This document shows, piece after piece, positions 7,450 through 16,181 of a DNA stretch of 64,000 bases. The translations under genes were made by a program, and so were the position numbers. Every line of letters begins with the position of its first letter. Within the stretch, counting starts at the first letter, position 1. Origin of the DNA: an uncultured Verrucomicrobiota bacterium (GTDB lineage: Bacteria; Verrucomicrobiota; Verrucomicrobiia; Limisphaerales; UBA9464); contig CAIVQH010000041.1 of NCBI GenBank assembly GCA_903907995.1, positions 310,001-374,000 on the forward strand. The letters are read 5' to 3'. The notes beneath the pieces are model-generated. The model made no database searches. It was not told the DNA's origin and saw only the letters and a list, made by a program, of their open reading frames with translations.

Positions 7450-10400
7450 TCAGTCCTCGCTGAACAGGTATTCGAGGTCGCTCTGCGACAGGTTGCTGGC
7501 GAAGCCCTCCTCACCGAGGACGTCGGAGATCGTCTGGGACTTCCGCTGCTGCAGCTCCCAGATCTTCTCCTCGACCGTGCCGGGGGCGATGAGGCGGTAG
7601 GCGTTGACGGTGCGCGTCTGGCCGATGCGGTGCGAACGGTCGATGGCCTGGGCCTCGACGGCGGGATTCCACCACGGATCGTAAAGCACCACATAGCTGG
7701 CGTTGGTGAGGTTCAGCCCCGTGCCGGCGGCGCGCAGCGAGAGCAGGAACACGCACGGATCGGGGTCGGCCTGGAAGGCGTTGACGACCTCCTGGCGGCC
7801 CTTGGTTTCGCCCGTGAGGATGTGCGTCTTGATGCCGCGCTCCTTGCAGGCGGACTCGAGCAGGCGGAGCATCTCCACGAACTGCGAGAAGAGCAGCACC
7901 TTGTTGCCGGACTGGAGCACGGGTTCGAGCAGTTCGAACAGGGTTTCCGTCTTGCCGCTGGCGCTGTCGTTGCCGACGAGCTTCGGATGGCAGCAGATCT
8001 GGCGCAGGCGCGTGAGCGCGGCCAGGACGTGCATCTTGGACTTCGCGACGCCCTTCTCCTGCAGGGTCTTCATCACCTGCTCGCGGCTGCGGCGCAGCTC
8101 GGCCAGGTACAGCTTGCGCTGGTCCTCGTCGAGGTCGCAGTCGCGGCGTTCCTCGATGCGGTCGGGCAGGTCCTTCGCGACCTGCTTCTTGAGCCGGCGC
8201 AGCATGAGCGGGCGCAGACGGGCGCTGAGGCGGCGGCGGGCCGCGTTGCCTTCCCACTCGGGACCCTCGCCCTTGGGCTCGTAAGTCTCATGGAAGGCAG
8301 CCTGGCTGCCGAGATACGCGGGCTGGATGAAGTCCACGATGCTCCACAGGTCAAGCAGCCGGTTTTCCAGCGGCGTGCCGGTGAGGGCGAGGCGCTGATC
8401 GGACTGCACTTCCTTCACCGCCTGGGTGACCTGCGCGTTCGGGTTCTTGATGAACTGGGCCTCGTCGAGGATCAGCGCGCGGAAGTCGAACTTGCTCAGC
8501 TCTTCCAGGTCGCGCCGCAGGATCGCGTAGTTCGTCACCACGATGTCGTTCTCGGGAATCTGCTTCCGGAGATTGTGCCGGGCCTGGCCGGATTGGAGCA
8601 CGAGCACCTTGAAGTGCGGCGTGAACTTCTCGGCCTCACGGCGCCAGTTGTGCAGCACGGAAGCGGGACAGAGCACGAGCGACGGTTTGCGGTCCTTCTT
8701 GTGCTGCTCATGCAGCCAGGTGAGCCAGGTGAGCGTCTGAAGGGTTTTCCCAAGGCCCATGTCATCGGCCAGGATGCCACCGAGATGCAGCCGTGAGAGG
8801 TTGCAAAGGAAGTCAAAGCCCTCCTTCTGGTAAGGACGGAGCTCCGCCCGGATGTTGTCGGGCAGCTTCGTGTCGGGCACACCCTTGAAGTCGCGCAGCT
8901 TCTCCTTGAGCGCGGCCACGGCCTTCTGCGTGCCCAGATCCTCCAGCGTCTTCTCGTCCAGATGGGTCGCGTGGATGAGCGAGGCCTTCTGGGCGTCGCC
9001 GCTGAGCCCTTCCAGGCCGAGCGAAGCGGCCGTCTCGTGGGCCTTGCGGTTTGCATCGGTGTCCAGTTCGACCCAGCCGCCATCGGGCAGCTTGACGAAG
9101 CGGGTGTTGGCCGCGGCGAGGCGCTGCACATCGGCGGCGGTGAGCTTCATGCCCTCGACCTCCCATTCGGCACTGACGCTGAGCCAGTCGATGCCGGAGC
9201 CCTTGAGCACCAGCTTCGGCTTCACGAGCTTGCGGTTCAGGAACAGGCGCTGGAACGACGGGTTGCCGAGGAAATCCGCCTCCTTCGGGCGGTCCGCCCA
9301 GGCGTTGGCGAGCTGGCTAAGGAAGGCCTCGTTCGCATCGCCGACCCACAGGCCGGGATCAGGGGTGAACCAGTCCAACTGCTGCAGCCAGAGGATCGCG
9401 GCGTGGACGCGCGGATCGTCGAGCAGTTCGGGACGCTCGGCATGCTGCTTGAGCGCCTTGGTGCGGGACCACTCATGGCCGTTCCACTGCCACTCGGAAC
9501 CGTCCCGGTCGCTCGTCGCGAGCAGCCGCAGGCGGACCACCTCGTCCGCCAGTTCGAACACGAACTGCGGCTTGGCGGTGTGGGTGATGCAAAGCTGGCT
9601 CCAGTCGGCCTCGGTGATCGTCTTGGCCTCGTGGCCATTGCCATGATCGCCGTTGGTACCGTTGGTGCCATTGCTGGAACGCGGCTTCGTGGTCTGCGAT
9701 TTCCGCAGCTCATTCAGCAGGCGGTGGGAGAGCTTTTTGACCGGCAGCACCGGGCGCTGGGCCCAAGGGCCAAGCAGTGAGGCGGGCGGCGCGTTGCGCA
9801 GGATGTAAAATTCGTTGTCCACCAGCACCAACTGGGGGGAGCCGACCATGAACTTGCACTCGGCCAGCGGGCGCGCCTGGCCGTCGGGAAGCGCCAGCAG
9901 ATGCGTGAAGCTGAGGTCGCCATCGACCGTTTCGAGATGGGGCCGGAGTTCCGCCAGCATCCCGTGGAACTGGAGATTGGTCGCCTGGCCGGCGAGCTCA
10001 AGCCGTGTGCCGTGGGCCCACATGGCGAGCCAGGTGAGCAGGTCCGCGCCTTCCAGCACGAGCACCTCGTTGTCCTTCACCTTGCCCGACCAGTTGGCGT
10101 GCATCCAGTCGATCACGGCCCAGTCATCGGCCGGGAACAGCTCGGCCTCATGCGCGGCGCGGGTGCGCAGGTCGCAGAGATCGGAGAGGAACTTCTCCTT
10201 CTCGCCCGAGCGCGAGCGGAACAGGAGAAACTTCACCGCCACCCGCCACTGGTTCACCGCGTCGCTCGCCCTCTGCGGCTCGCAGATGATCCGCAGCGCG
10301 GCCTTCGGCGCGTCCAGGTGGGTGTGCGTGGCCGGCAGCAGCCAGTTCTCCAGCTCCTGGACGAACTGCGTCTCCTTCTCGGACTGCTCGACCTCCTGGA

Positions 10401-10791
10401 AGCGGTCGAAGTTCGCGTAGGGCAGCAGCTCGGTCGGCAGCGAGCGGTTGGCGCGCAGGAACAGCATCGCGACCTCCTCCATCCGCGTCTTGCCCGCCGC
10501 TCCCTGGATGCGCGGCCACCATTCGGCCGCGCCGAAATCGTTCCGGCGCAGGTTGAGCTTTTCGAGGTAGTCGTCGAAGAGCAGGTAGGCCCGCTGCGGG
10601 TCGGCGCAAGCGGCCAGGAGTTTCAGCACGGCCTCACGCTCGGCGACCTTTTCTTTCGAGTCGGCAAGCTCACGGCGCAGGTCCGCGAAGGACCCGTAAG
10701 TCGTGTTGAGCACCTTGTGGTGCGCATCGTATTTTGAGGCGGCAGCGGATGGACGCGTTACCGGCGTGGTCTTTTTAGCAATTCTCGGCAT
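7450..10791 (-). CDS. SNF2-family DEAD/H helicase-like ATPase
   Basis: 1113 residues. The C-terminal half is a complete SNF2 motor: GGILADDMGLGKTLQT (motif I, near residue 675), LILDEAQFIKN (motif II, DEAQ, near 772), LTGTPLENRLLDLWSI (motif III), and a helicase C-terminal lobe with LLSLRAAGTGLNLT and DPWWNPAVEAQAIDRSHRIGQ (motifs V-VI). The first 550 residues are a long alpha/beta region of the type found in bacterial SNF2 proteins of the HepA/RapA-like group. Its role is ATP-driven remodelling of DNA- or RNA-bound protein. Monocistronic, with its own terminator; no methylase or restriction gene is beside it, so there is no sign of a defence island. Confidence 0.92.
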   Translation of the reverse strand: MPRIAKKTTPVTRPSAAASKYDAHHKVLNTTYGSFADLRRELADSKEKVAEREAVLKLLAACADPQRAYLLFDDYLEKLNLRRNDFGAAEWWPRIQGAAGKTRMEEVAMLFLRANRSLPTELLPYANFDRFQEVEQSEKETQFVQELENWLLPATHTHLDAPKAALRIICEPQRASDAVNQWRVAVKFLLFRSRSGEKEKFLSDLCDLRTRAAHEAELFPADDWAVIDWMHANWSGKVKDNEVLVLEGADLLTWLAMWAHGTRLELAGQATNLQFHGMLAELRPHLETVDGDLSFTHLLALPDGQARPLAECKFMVGSPQLVLVDNEFYILRNAPPASLLGPWAQRPVLPVKKLSHRLLNELRKSQTTKPRSSNGTNGTNGDHGNGHEAKTITEADWSQLCITHTAKPQFVFELADEVVRLRLLATSDRDGSEWQWNGHEWSRTKALKQHAERPELLDDPRVHAAILWLQQLDWFTPDPGLWVGDANEAFLSQLANAWADRPKEADFLGNPSFQRLFLNRKLVKPKLVLKGSGIDWLSVSAEWEVEGMKLTAADVQRLAAANTRFVKLPDGGWVELDTDANRKAHETAASLGLEGLSGDAQKASLIHATHLDEKTLEDLGTQKAVAALKEKLRDFKGVPDTKLPDNIRAELRPYQKEGFDFLCNLSRLHLGGILADDMGLGKTLQTLTWLTWLHEQHKKDRKPSLVLCPASVLHNWRREAEKFTPHFKVLVLQSGQARHNLRKQIPENDIVVTNYAILRRDLEELSKFDFRALILDEAQFIKNPNAQVTQAVKEVQSDQRLALTGTPLENRLLDLWSIVDFIQPAYLGSQAAFHETYEPKGEGPEWEGNAARRRLSARLRPLMLRRLKKQVAKDLPDRIEERRDCDLDEDQRKLYLAELRRSREQVMKTLQEKGVAKSKMHVLAALTRLRQICCHPKLVGNDSASGKTETLFELLEPVLQSGNKVLLFSQFVEMLRLLESACKERGIKTHILTGETKGRQEVVNAFQADPDPCVFLLSLRAAGTGLNLTNASYVVLYDPWWNPAVEAQAIDRSHRIGQTRTVNAYRLIAPGTVEEKIWELQQRKSQTISDVLGEEGFASNLSQSDLEYLFSED

Positions 10792-11058
10792 GGCAAACTG
10801 GCAAATAGAAGCAGTTCGTCATTATCTCTCTAAGGAGGCGGGGGACGGTCAACAGGAATTGTTTCTTTTGGAGCCGGACAAAAAGATTGTGTCAGCCGGC
10901 CTCCGGCTCGTTTTTCGAGGGTTGCCGCCCCGCAATTGGCACTGGGACAGGATCATCGACACCCAAAAGCAACCCTTTGCAGAAAGGATTTCCCAGTGAA
11001 AGCGGGCCGAAGATTGGCCGTCCAAATCAGGTCCGCGTCCGTCCCGATGAACTTGCCG
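10792..11058. other. 267-bp gap between SNF2 and purE genes
   Basis: Both neighbours are on the minus strand, so this gap should hold the SNF2 promoter. It is less GC-rich near 10800-10890. I see no open frame that looks coding, no strong hairpin and no repeat. Confidence 0.5.
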
Positions 11059-11565
11059 CTAGGCGACTAATGGCGGGGCGCTCGGATCGGAGGCGGCCAG
11101 CACGGCCTCCGTCTGTCCGGCGCGGAACCGCTCGTAGGCGGCGCGGTACTGCGGATATTTGCCGCCCAGAATGGTCGTGGCCAGCAGCGCGGCGTTGGTC
11201 GCCCCGGCTTTGCCAATCGCCAGCGTGCCAACCGGCACTCCCCCCGGCATCTGCACGATGCTCAGGAGCGAATCGAGGCCGTTCAGCGTCTTGGACTGCA
11301 CCGGCACACCAAGGACCGGCAGCGCCGTCTTGCTGGCGCACATGCCCGGCAGATGGGCCGCGCCGCCCGCGCCGGCGATAATTACCTCAATCCCCCGCCC
11401 CTCCGCCGTGGCGGCGTATTCAAACAGCAGGTCGGGCGTGCGATGGGCCGACACCACCCGCACCTCGTGCGGCACGCCCAGCGCCTCCAGCTGCGAGGCG
11501 GCGTGCTGCATGGTCTCCCAATCGGACTGGCTGCCCATGATGATGCCGACCAGAGGTGCCTTCAT
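11059..11565 (-). CDS. purE: N5-carboxyaminoimidazole ribonucleotide mutase PurE
   Basis: 168 residues, the normal length for class I PurE. Motifs: [13 protein letters not shown] (phosphate-binding GS.SD), SAHRTPD (catalytic histidine loop) and [15 protein letters not shown]. It carries out the N5-CAIR to CAIR step of purine synthesis in the cytoplasm. ATG 11565 fits the family start ([12 protein letters not shown]); the upstream in-frame ATG at 11607 adds residues unlike the family. purK is not adjacent, so the partner gene must be elsewhere. Confidence 0.95.
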   Translation of the reverse strand: MKAPLVGIIMGSQSDWETMQHAASQLEALGVPHEVRVVSAHRTPDLLFEYAATAEGRGIEVIIAGAGGAAHLPGMCASKTALPVLGVPVQSKTLNGLDSLLSIVQMPGGVPVGTLAIGKAGATNAALLATTILGGKYPQYRAAYERFRAGQTEAVLAASDPSAPPLVA

Positions 11566-11588
11566 TGATGATGCGAGGGGTTCAAAAT

Positions 11589-11620
11589 GAAAAATGCCCG
11601 CCGGCAATCTGCCGACGGGC
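11589..11620 (-). terminator. Intrinsic terminator of the PEP-CTERM gene
   Basis: An 11-bp stem with one mismatch (arms 11596-11606 and 11610-11620) followed on the minus strand by TTTTCATTTT. It lies 20 bp past the stop of the gene at 11640-12329 and upstream of purE. Confidence 0.7.
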
Positions 11621-11639
11621 GAAAGCTAAACCAATCCGG

Positions 11640-12329
11640 TCAGCGACGGCAACGCCGCCCGATCACAAATCCGAGCGTGAGCACACCGGTCACCCACCCC
11701 ATTGCCGCGGGCTCAGGAACGGCCGCCGACACAAATTCAAAATCATCGGCCGCCCAGTTGTCGGCAAACTGCGCCGGCGCGTGATGGTCAATCGTGTAGC
11801 CGGTGATGCCGCTCAGGCTCTCGAAACTGCTGGTGTCCACAAAGGTCATGGGCTCGGGCTGGGCGACATCGTAGCCGGCGGCCGTCCTCGGCAGATCATA
11901 GGTGATCGAGGCCAGCGTGGTGCCGTTGTGCAGGGCGTTGATCGTGATCTGGTCCGCCCCGACGCTGCCCACGAAACCATAATATTGGACTTCGCCAAAC
12001 CAGGCACCGGTCAGCACCTGCGTGGTCGTGAGCGAAACGCCCTGCGCCCCGTTGCCGCCGTTGGTGATGAAGTAGTCGCCCGAGTGCGGCAGGCCGAAGA
12101 CCGGTCCCGGCGTGCCCGGGTCCACGCGAGACAGGCGGCCGACCACCTCGACATTCGAGCCCCACATCACCCCGTCAAACAGCGAGCCCGTGCCGATGGC
12201 TTCCTGGATATCGACGGCTCCGGTCAGCGCCGGCGGGTTGGGCAAATCGTCGAAGGTGACGGTGATGGCCTTCGCCGGGGAAAGGGAAACCGCCAAGGCG
12301 GCCGCTGCGAGGAGATGTTTGGAGTTCAT
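11640..12329 (-). CDS. PEP-CTERM sorting-signal protein
   Basis: 229 residues: signal peptide MNSKHLLAAAALAVSLSPAKA, a beta-rich body (VTFDDLPNPPALTG..., SGDYFITNGGNGAQG) and a PEP-CTERM tail: VPEPAAMGW, a hydrophobic stretch (VTGVLTLGFVIG) and RRCRR. Such tails are recognised by an exosortase and the protein is placed at the cell surface; no exosortase gene is in this window. The body resembles the DUF642/'FDDLP' type surface proteins only loosely. ATG 12329 is preferred to GTG 12335. Confidence 0.8.
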   Translation of the reverse strand: MNSKHLLAAAALAVSLSPAKAITVTFDDLPNPPALTGAVDIQEAIGTGSLFDGVMWGSNVEVVGRLSRVDPGTPGPVFGLPHSGDYFITNGGNGAQGVSLTTTQVLTGAWFGEVQYYGFVGSVGADQITINALHNGTTLASITYDLPRTAAGYDVAQPEPMTFVDTSSFESLSGITGYTIDHHAPAQFADNWAADDFEFVSAAVPEPAAMGWVTGVLTLGFVIGRRCRR

Positions 12330-12414
12330 AGTCACGGGAGGGACCGTTTCGCGGGCGACTCAATCACCCCTTCAAGGGGGCCGCAATTCAGAAACCCGCC
12401 ACTCGCCCGAGCCC

Positions 12415-13722
12415 TCAAGGCTGCGAAATGCCAATCCCCGTTTCGGCCAGAATGGTACGAATCTGCGCCCGCTCGCTCGCGCCCAGATAGGCGTATCGAG
12501 GTTCGCTGTCGGGCGTCTCCAACACCCGCCGCAGTCGCGTGGCCACGCGTTGCTTCAGCGGTGGCGGCAGCTGCTGAAAGTAATCCGAACCGATCAAAGG
12601 GCTGCAGCGCAGGCGGAACACCCGCTGTTTCAGATCGAGTTCCCGCAGGGAATGGCCGTCCTTCGTCCTTGGACCGCTGGCCTCGTACTGCCGCGCGAAG
12701 GGGCCGCGCGTCGCAACCGCGCCCGGCGGCAGCGGCGCCTCCTCCATGAACAGCAGATGATCCAGCACGTCCTGCGCGGCGGCATCGAAAACGCGCCGGG
12801 CGCTGTCGTACGTGGGGACGTCGGTGATGGTCTCCTTCAGATCACGCTGGAGGTTCTGCTGGTATTGCAGGATGCGCCGGCATTGCAGCGCCGCCCGGGT
12901 CAGGGCGTTCTGCATCGCGCACTGGTGCTCGAATACCAGCAGGGCCACCACATCGCTCGTCGGCACTGGAAAGCGTTGCGGACCGGCCGATGCCGGAAGT
13001 TCGGCGAGGCTGCCGCCAAAATCCAGATCCGTGACGAGGCGGTCATCCTGTTCGCGCCCCAGCACGTTGCCCCGATGCTTCACCGGCCCCGCCCCGGTGA
13101 CAAACCAGCCGCCCCAGCGCTCGGCAAAGGGCGTGGCATCGTCCACGACCGTGGAACCGAGACTGTAGATCGGCTGTCCGCTGCGCGCGGTCGCGATCGA
13201 ACGGGAAAACACCGCCGGAATATCCCGGACAAAGGCCCCGCCGTGGCAGCGCAGGCAGTCCTGTTCCCGGGTGAAGCGCGGCTTCACGGTTCCCTGGGCG
13301 TGCGGATCGAAGTGGTAGAAGACCGGTCCCAGCTGCGGGTCGATGCTCGCGATTTCCATCAGCCCGCCCGGCACCCAGCCCACGTAACACGTGTCGGAAA
13401 AATAGATGGCGCGCGGATTCCCCGGATGGATCAGGGCAATCTGAAAACTGGTCTTGGAGAACACGACCATCTGGCTGGCTTCCGGCACTTCCAGCGCCTT
13501 CAGGAGCTGGCGTAGGATGTCGAGGTCGTCGCCCGTGAATTTCACCGCCCCGCTGGCCAGCCGTTCCTCCAGCCGGGCCACGGCGTCATGCGGAGCGGTC
13601 GAGGAATATGAAACCGGCGGCTGCTCGAACAGGTCGTCCTCCGCCCGCAACGGCTCCGCCAGCAGCATCGCCAGCAGACTGGCGAAACCTCCCCAGCGAT
13701 GGGCGTGGCGACTCTTCAGCAT
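12415..13722 (-). CDS. Secreted mono-heme cytochrome c-like protein
   Basis: 435 residues with a signal peptide (basic start, FASLLAMLLAEPLRA-ED). One heme c motif, CLRCH, at residues 156-160, with GGAFVRDIPAVFSRS after it. The rest is a large uncharacterised domain with many aromatic residues and no further CxxCH. It belongs to a conserved hypothetical group of Verrucomicrobia/Planctomycetes that I recognise only by this layout. Location should be periplasmic. A role in electron transfer is inferred from the single heme site. Stands alone on the minus strand. Confidence 0.7.
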   Translation of the reverse strand: MLKSRHAHRWGGFASLLAMLLAEPLRAEDDLFEQPPVSYSSTAPHDAVARLEERLASGAVKFTGDDLDILRQLLKALEVPEASQMVVFSKTSFQIALIHPGNPRAIYFSDTCYVGWVPGGLMEIASIDPQLGPVFYHFDPHAQGTVKPRFTREQDCLRCHGGAFVRDIPAVFSRSIATARSGQPIYSLGSTVVDDATPFAERWGGWFVTGAGPVKHRGNVLGREQDDRLVTDLDFGGSLAELPASAGPQRFPVPTSDVVALLVFEHQCAMQNALTRAALQCRRILQYQQNLQRDLKETITDVPTYDSARRVFDAAAQDVLDHLLFMEEAPLPPGAVATRGPFARQYEASGPRTKDGHSLRELDLKQRVFRLRCSPLIGSDYFQQLPPPLKQRVATRLRRVLETPDSEPRYAYLGASERAQIRTILAETGIGISQP

Positions 13723-13804
13723 GATTTCAGGACGAACACTGGCGGGAAGATATTCCGGCGACTGCCCCGAAATTGTCAGGCCCAGCCCATGGGTTGACGA
13801 ACCA

Positions 13805-14161
13805 TCACTGCTCCTTTGAATCTTCGTCCTCGAGGTGGAATTTGTGCAGCAGCCGGTGCACGAGCGGTGAAAGCACCGTCACGATGATCGACAGCACCAC
13901 CAGCCCGCTGAACAGCGCATAGGCCGTCGCGAACAGCTTGGCACCCGTCGTGGTGAGGGTTCCCACCGGTCCCATGCCGGTGAGGATCATCGCGGCATTC
14001 AGCAGCGCATCGACCCAGCCAAAGTCAGCGAACCAGTGATAGCCGATGGTGCCGATTCCCAGCGCCACCGCCACCAAGGCTGCCGCCAGGCCCAGACAGC
14101 CCGCGAACCGGCGACGGAAGCGTTTCGGACTCACCAACGGCTCATGCTTGCGCTCAAACAT
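13805..14161 (-). CDS. Small membrane protein resembling a two-segment ion channel
   Basis: 118 residues from ATG 14161 (MFERKHEPLVSPKRF). Two strong membrane segments (about residues 19-40 and 75-100) flank a loop ALLNAAMILTGMGPVGTL, whose placement resembles the pore helix and filter of two-TM channels; the typical TVGYG filter is not present (TGMGPVG instead). The tail is charged (HKFHLEDEDSKEQ). Similar proteins in this phylum are annotated only as membrane proteins. It is divergent from the TPR-like gene, with about 95 bp between starts. Confidence 0.6.
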   Translation of the reverse strand: MFERKHEPLVSPKRFRRRFAGCLGLAAALVAVALGIGTIGYHWFADFGWVDALLNAAMILTGMGPVGTLTTTGAKLFATAYALFSGLVVLSIIVTVLSPLVHRLLHKFHLEDEDSKEQ

Positions 14162-14257
14162 GGCCGCAGCGTGGCCTTTTGCCTTCGTCCCGTCGAGCCG
14201 GCTGAACCCGCTGGGCAATTCGCCAGGGCCATCGCATCCTCAGGGCCGATTTGGGAA

Positions 14258-16018
14258 ATGGCCGACGATCCATCATCTGCCTCTGAACTGGAATCCGCCG
14301 CCCGCCATCAGCGGGCCGTCCGACACGTCCGCCGCGAAGGCGCCAAGCAACGGTTTTACCGCCGGCTGTGCTGGGGCCTGCTGGGCGCAGCGTTGCTGGG
14401 CGGGCTCGGCTATGCCTCCTTTCATTTCCTCAAGCCCATGCGGGCGCGTCGCCTCGCGCAACAGGCGGTCGCGGCCTTCGGCCGGCATGATCTGGAGCGC
14501 GGCCGCGCTTCGCTGAACAGCGCGCTGAAGCTGGCCCCGAATGATCCCACTGTGCTCCGTCTCACGGCGCGCCTGCTCACGGCTGCCGGCTCGCCGGAGG
14601 GGCTGAAATACTGGCAGCGCCTGTTTTCCCTCGAAGCCGGTCCCGAGGCCGATCACCGGGCCTACCTGGAGCTGGCGCTGCGCTTCGACCGTGTCGCGCT
14701 GGCCTGGCCGGAGCTGACGAACCTGTTGCAGGCCCATCCCAGCGAAGTCGCCCTGCTTCATCGGGGAGTGCGGCTTTTCCTCACCACGCAATCCGTCCAG
14801 GACGCCGAGTCATGGGCCAGACGGGCCTGGCGGATCGCCCCGCAGGAAGCCACCAACCAGCTCATCCTCGGGGAAGTGCTGCTACAGTGCCCGCCCACGG
14901 CCAAACAGGATGAAGGCCGTCGCCTGCTCGTGCCACTGGCGCTGGGCCACGGCCCCGAACAGGTCAATGCCGCGCGCCTGCTCGCCGATGCCCCACGGCT
15001 GGAGCGGGCCGAAGGCTCGCAGATCGCCCGGGCGCTTCGTGAGCGGGTTCCGACCAGCCCTGAAAACCGGCTGCTCGCCGCGCAACTGGACCTGCCCGTT
15101 GAGCCCAAGGCCCGCACGCAGGCTCTGGACGCCCTCATCCGTGAATTCGGCCAGGAGGATGCCGTGCGCCCGAAGCTGGCCGACTGGTTGCTGCAACGGG
15201 ACGCCCCGGCGCAGGCGCTCGCCGTGCTGCCGGCGGATCGCGCGCTGACGAATTCCGTGTGGCTCGCCCTCCGGCTCGAAGCGCTGGCCAAGAACCGCTC
15301 GTGGGACGAACTGGCCGCGACCTTGGCCCGCCCGAATCTCCCCCTGCCCCCGCTGCTCGCCCACGTCTTCACCGGCTGGCGGCTCGCGGCGACCGGGCAT
15401 CCTCGCGAAGGCGAAGCCAGCTTTCTCCAGGCAATCCGTGCCGCTCCCAGCACCCCTGCCCTCACGGATCCGCTGCGCTTTCTGGCCCTTCAGGCCGAAA
15501 TCGCCTCCCTGCCTGCGGCGGCCGTCACCGCGTGGATTCAGCGCATGGACAATCCGTCCCTGGCCATCTCATCAGGTCGGGAAGCCGTGCGCCTGCTGGT
15601 CGGTCTGGATGACGAACCCCGCCTGCGCGACGTGCTGCGCCGCCTGCGCGACCTCCTGCCGGATGACCCGAGCGCGGGGGGTGAATGGGCCTGTGTGTCC
15701 GTCATGCTGAATGCCGAGGTCGCCAGCGCGCACGATCGGTTGGTGGAAGTGCATCGGTTGCGCGCGCAAAACGTCTCGTACCGCCTCGCCCTCGCCCTGG
15801 CCAAGTTGCGCCTCGGGAATCCCGCCGGGGCGCTCACCGTGGTGGAAGAAGCGCCCGTGGATTGGGCGGCACTGCTGCCGCGTGACCGCGTTGCCTACAT
15901 CGCCGTACTGGCCGCAAATCAGCAGCGTGCCGTCGCTCGCCAATTCGCCGCCAAGCTCGACCCGTCGAAGCTGAAGACGGCTGAACGCGCATTGCTCCAA
16001 CAGACGCTGGCGCAGTAG
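14258..16018 (+). CDS. Membrane-anchored TPR-like repeat protein
   Basis: 586 residues from ATG 14258 (MADDPSSASELES). A basic juxtamembrane stretch and one membrane segment (WGLLGAALLGGLGYASFHFL, about residues 34-53) are followed by a long alpha-helical region with TPR-like units, e.g. AFGRHDLERGRASLNSALKL and later LVEVHRLRAQNVSYRLALAL. Most of it should lie outside the cytoplasm. A longer frame back to 14036 overlaps the opposite gene and is rejected. Function unknown; such proteins often scaffold surface-polymer or cell-envelope systems. Confidence 0.75.
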   Translation: MADDPSSASELESAARHQRAVRHVRREGAKQRFYRRLCWGLLGAALLGGLGYASFHFLKPMRARRLAQQAVAAFGRHDLERGRASLNSALKLAPNDPTVLRLTARLLTAAGSPEGLKYWQRLFSLEAGPEADHRAYLELALRFDRVALAWPELTNLLQAHPSEVALLHRGVRLFLTTQSVQDAESWARRAWRIAPQEATNQLILGEVLLQCPPTAKQDEGRRLLVPLALGHGPEQVNAARLLADAPRLERAEGSQIARALRERVPTSPENRLLAAQLDLPVEPKARTQALDALIREFGQEDAVRPKLADWLLQRDAPAQALAVLPADRALTNSVWLALRLEALAKNRSWDELAATLARPNLPLPPLLAHVFTGWRLAATGHPREGEASFLQAIRAAPSTPALTDPLRFLALQAEIASLPAAAVTAWIQRMDNPSLAISSGREAVRLLVGLDDEPRLRDVLRRLRDLLPDDPSAGGEWACVSVMLNAEVASAHDRLVEVHRLRAQNVSYRLALALAKLRLGNPAGALTVVEEAPVDWAALLPRDRVAYIAVLAANQQRAVARQFAAKLDPSKLKTAERALLQQTLAQ

Positions 16019-16051
16019 TAGTTTCCAGCACGGGGCGCCATAGACCAGGCC

Positions 16052-16131
16052 TCCCATCTCCCATCTCCCATCTCCTGTCTCCTGTCTCCTGTCTCCATCT
16101 CCTGTCTCCTCGCCGCCGCCGCCGCCGCCCC
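16052..16131 (+). repeat. Heptamer array (TCCCATC/TCCTGTC) plus CCG tract
   Basis: TCCCATC occurs three times (16052-16072), then TCCTGTC three times (16073-16093), a 6-base unit TCCATC, one more TCCTGTC (16100-16106), and a run of CCG triplets (16111-16130). It fills the gap between the TPR-like gene and leuS. Units in one array change by substitution rather than staying identical. Confidence 0.85.
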
Positions 16132-16181
16132 ACATCCGCCATTGCCCGCCTTCGCGCTCCTGCCCTACGTTCCGCGCCCTT

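Noticed and set aside
7357-8796. 479-residue open frame opposite the SNF2 gene
   Set aside because: Lies across helicase motifs on the other strand and would read through the terminator hairpin.
7450-10791. SNF2 helicase as part of a phage-defence island
   Set aside because: No nuclease, methylase or other defence partner lies beside it; the neighbours are purE and a metabolic operon.
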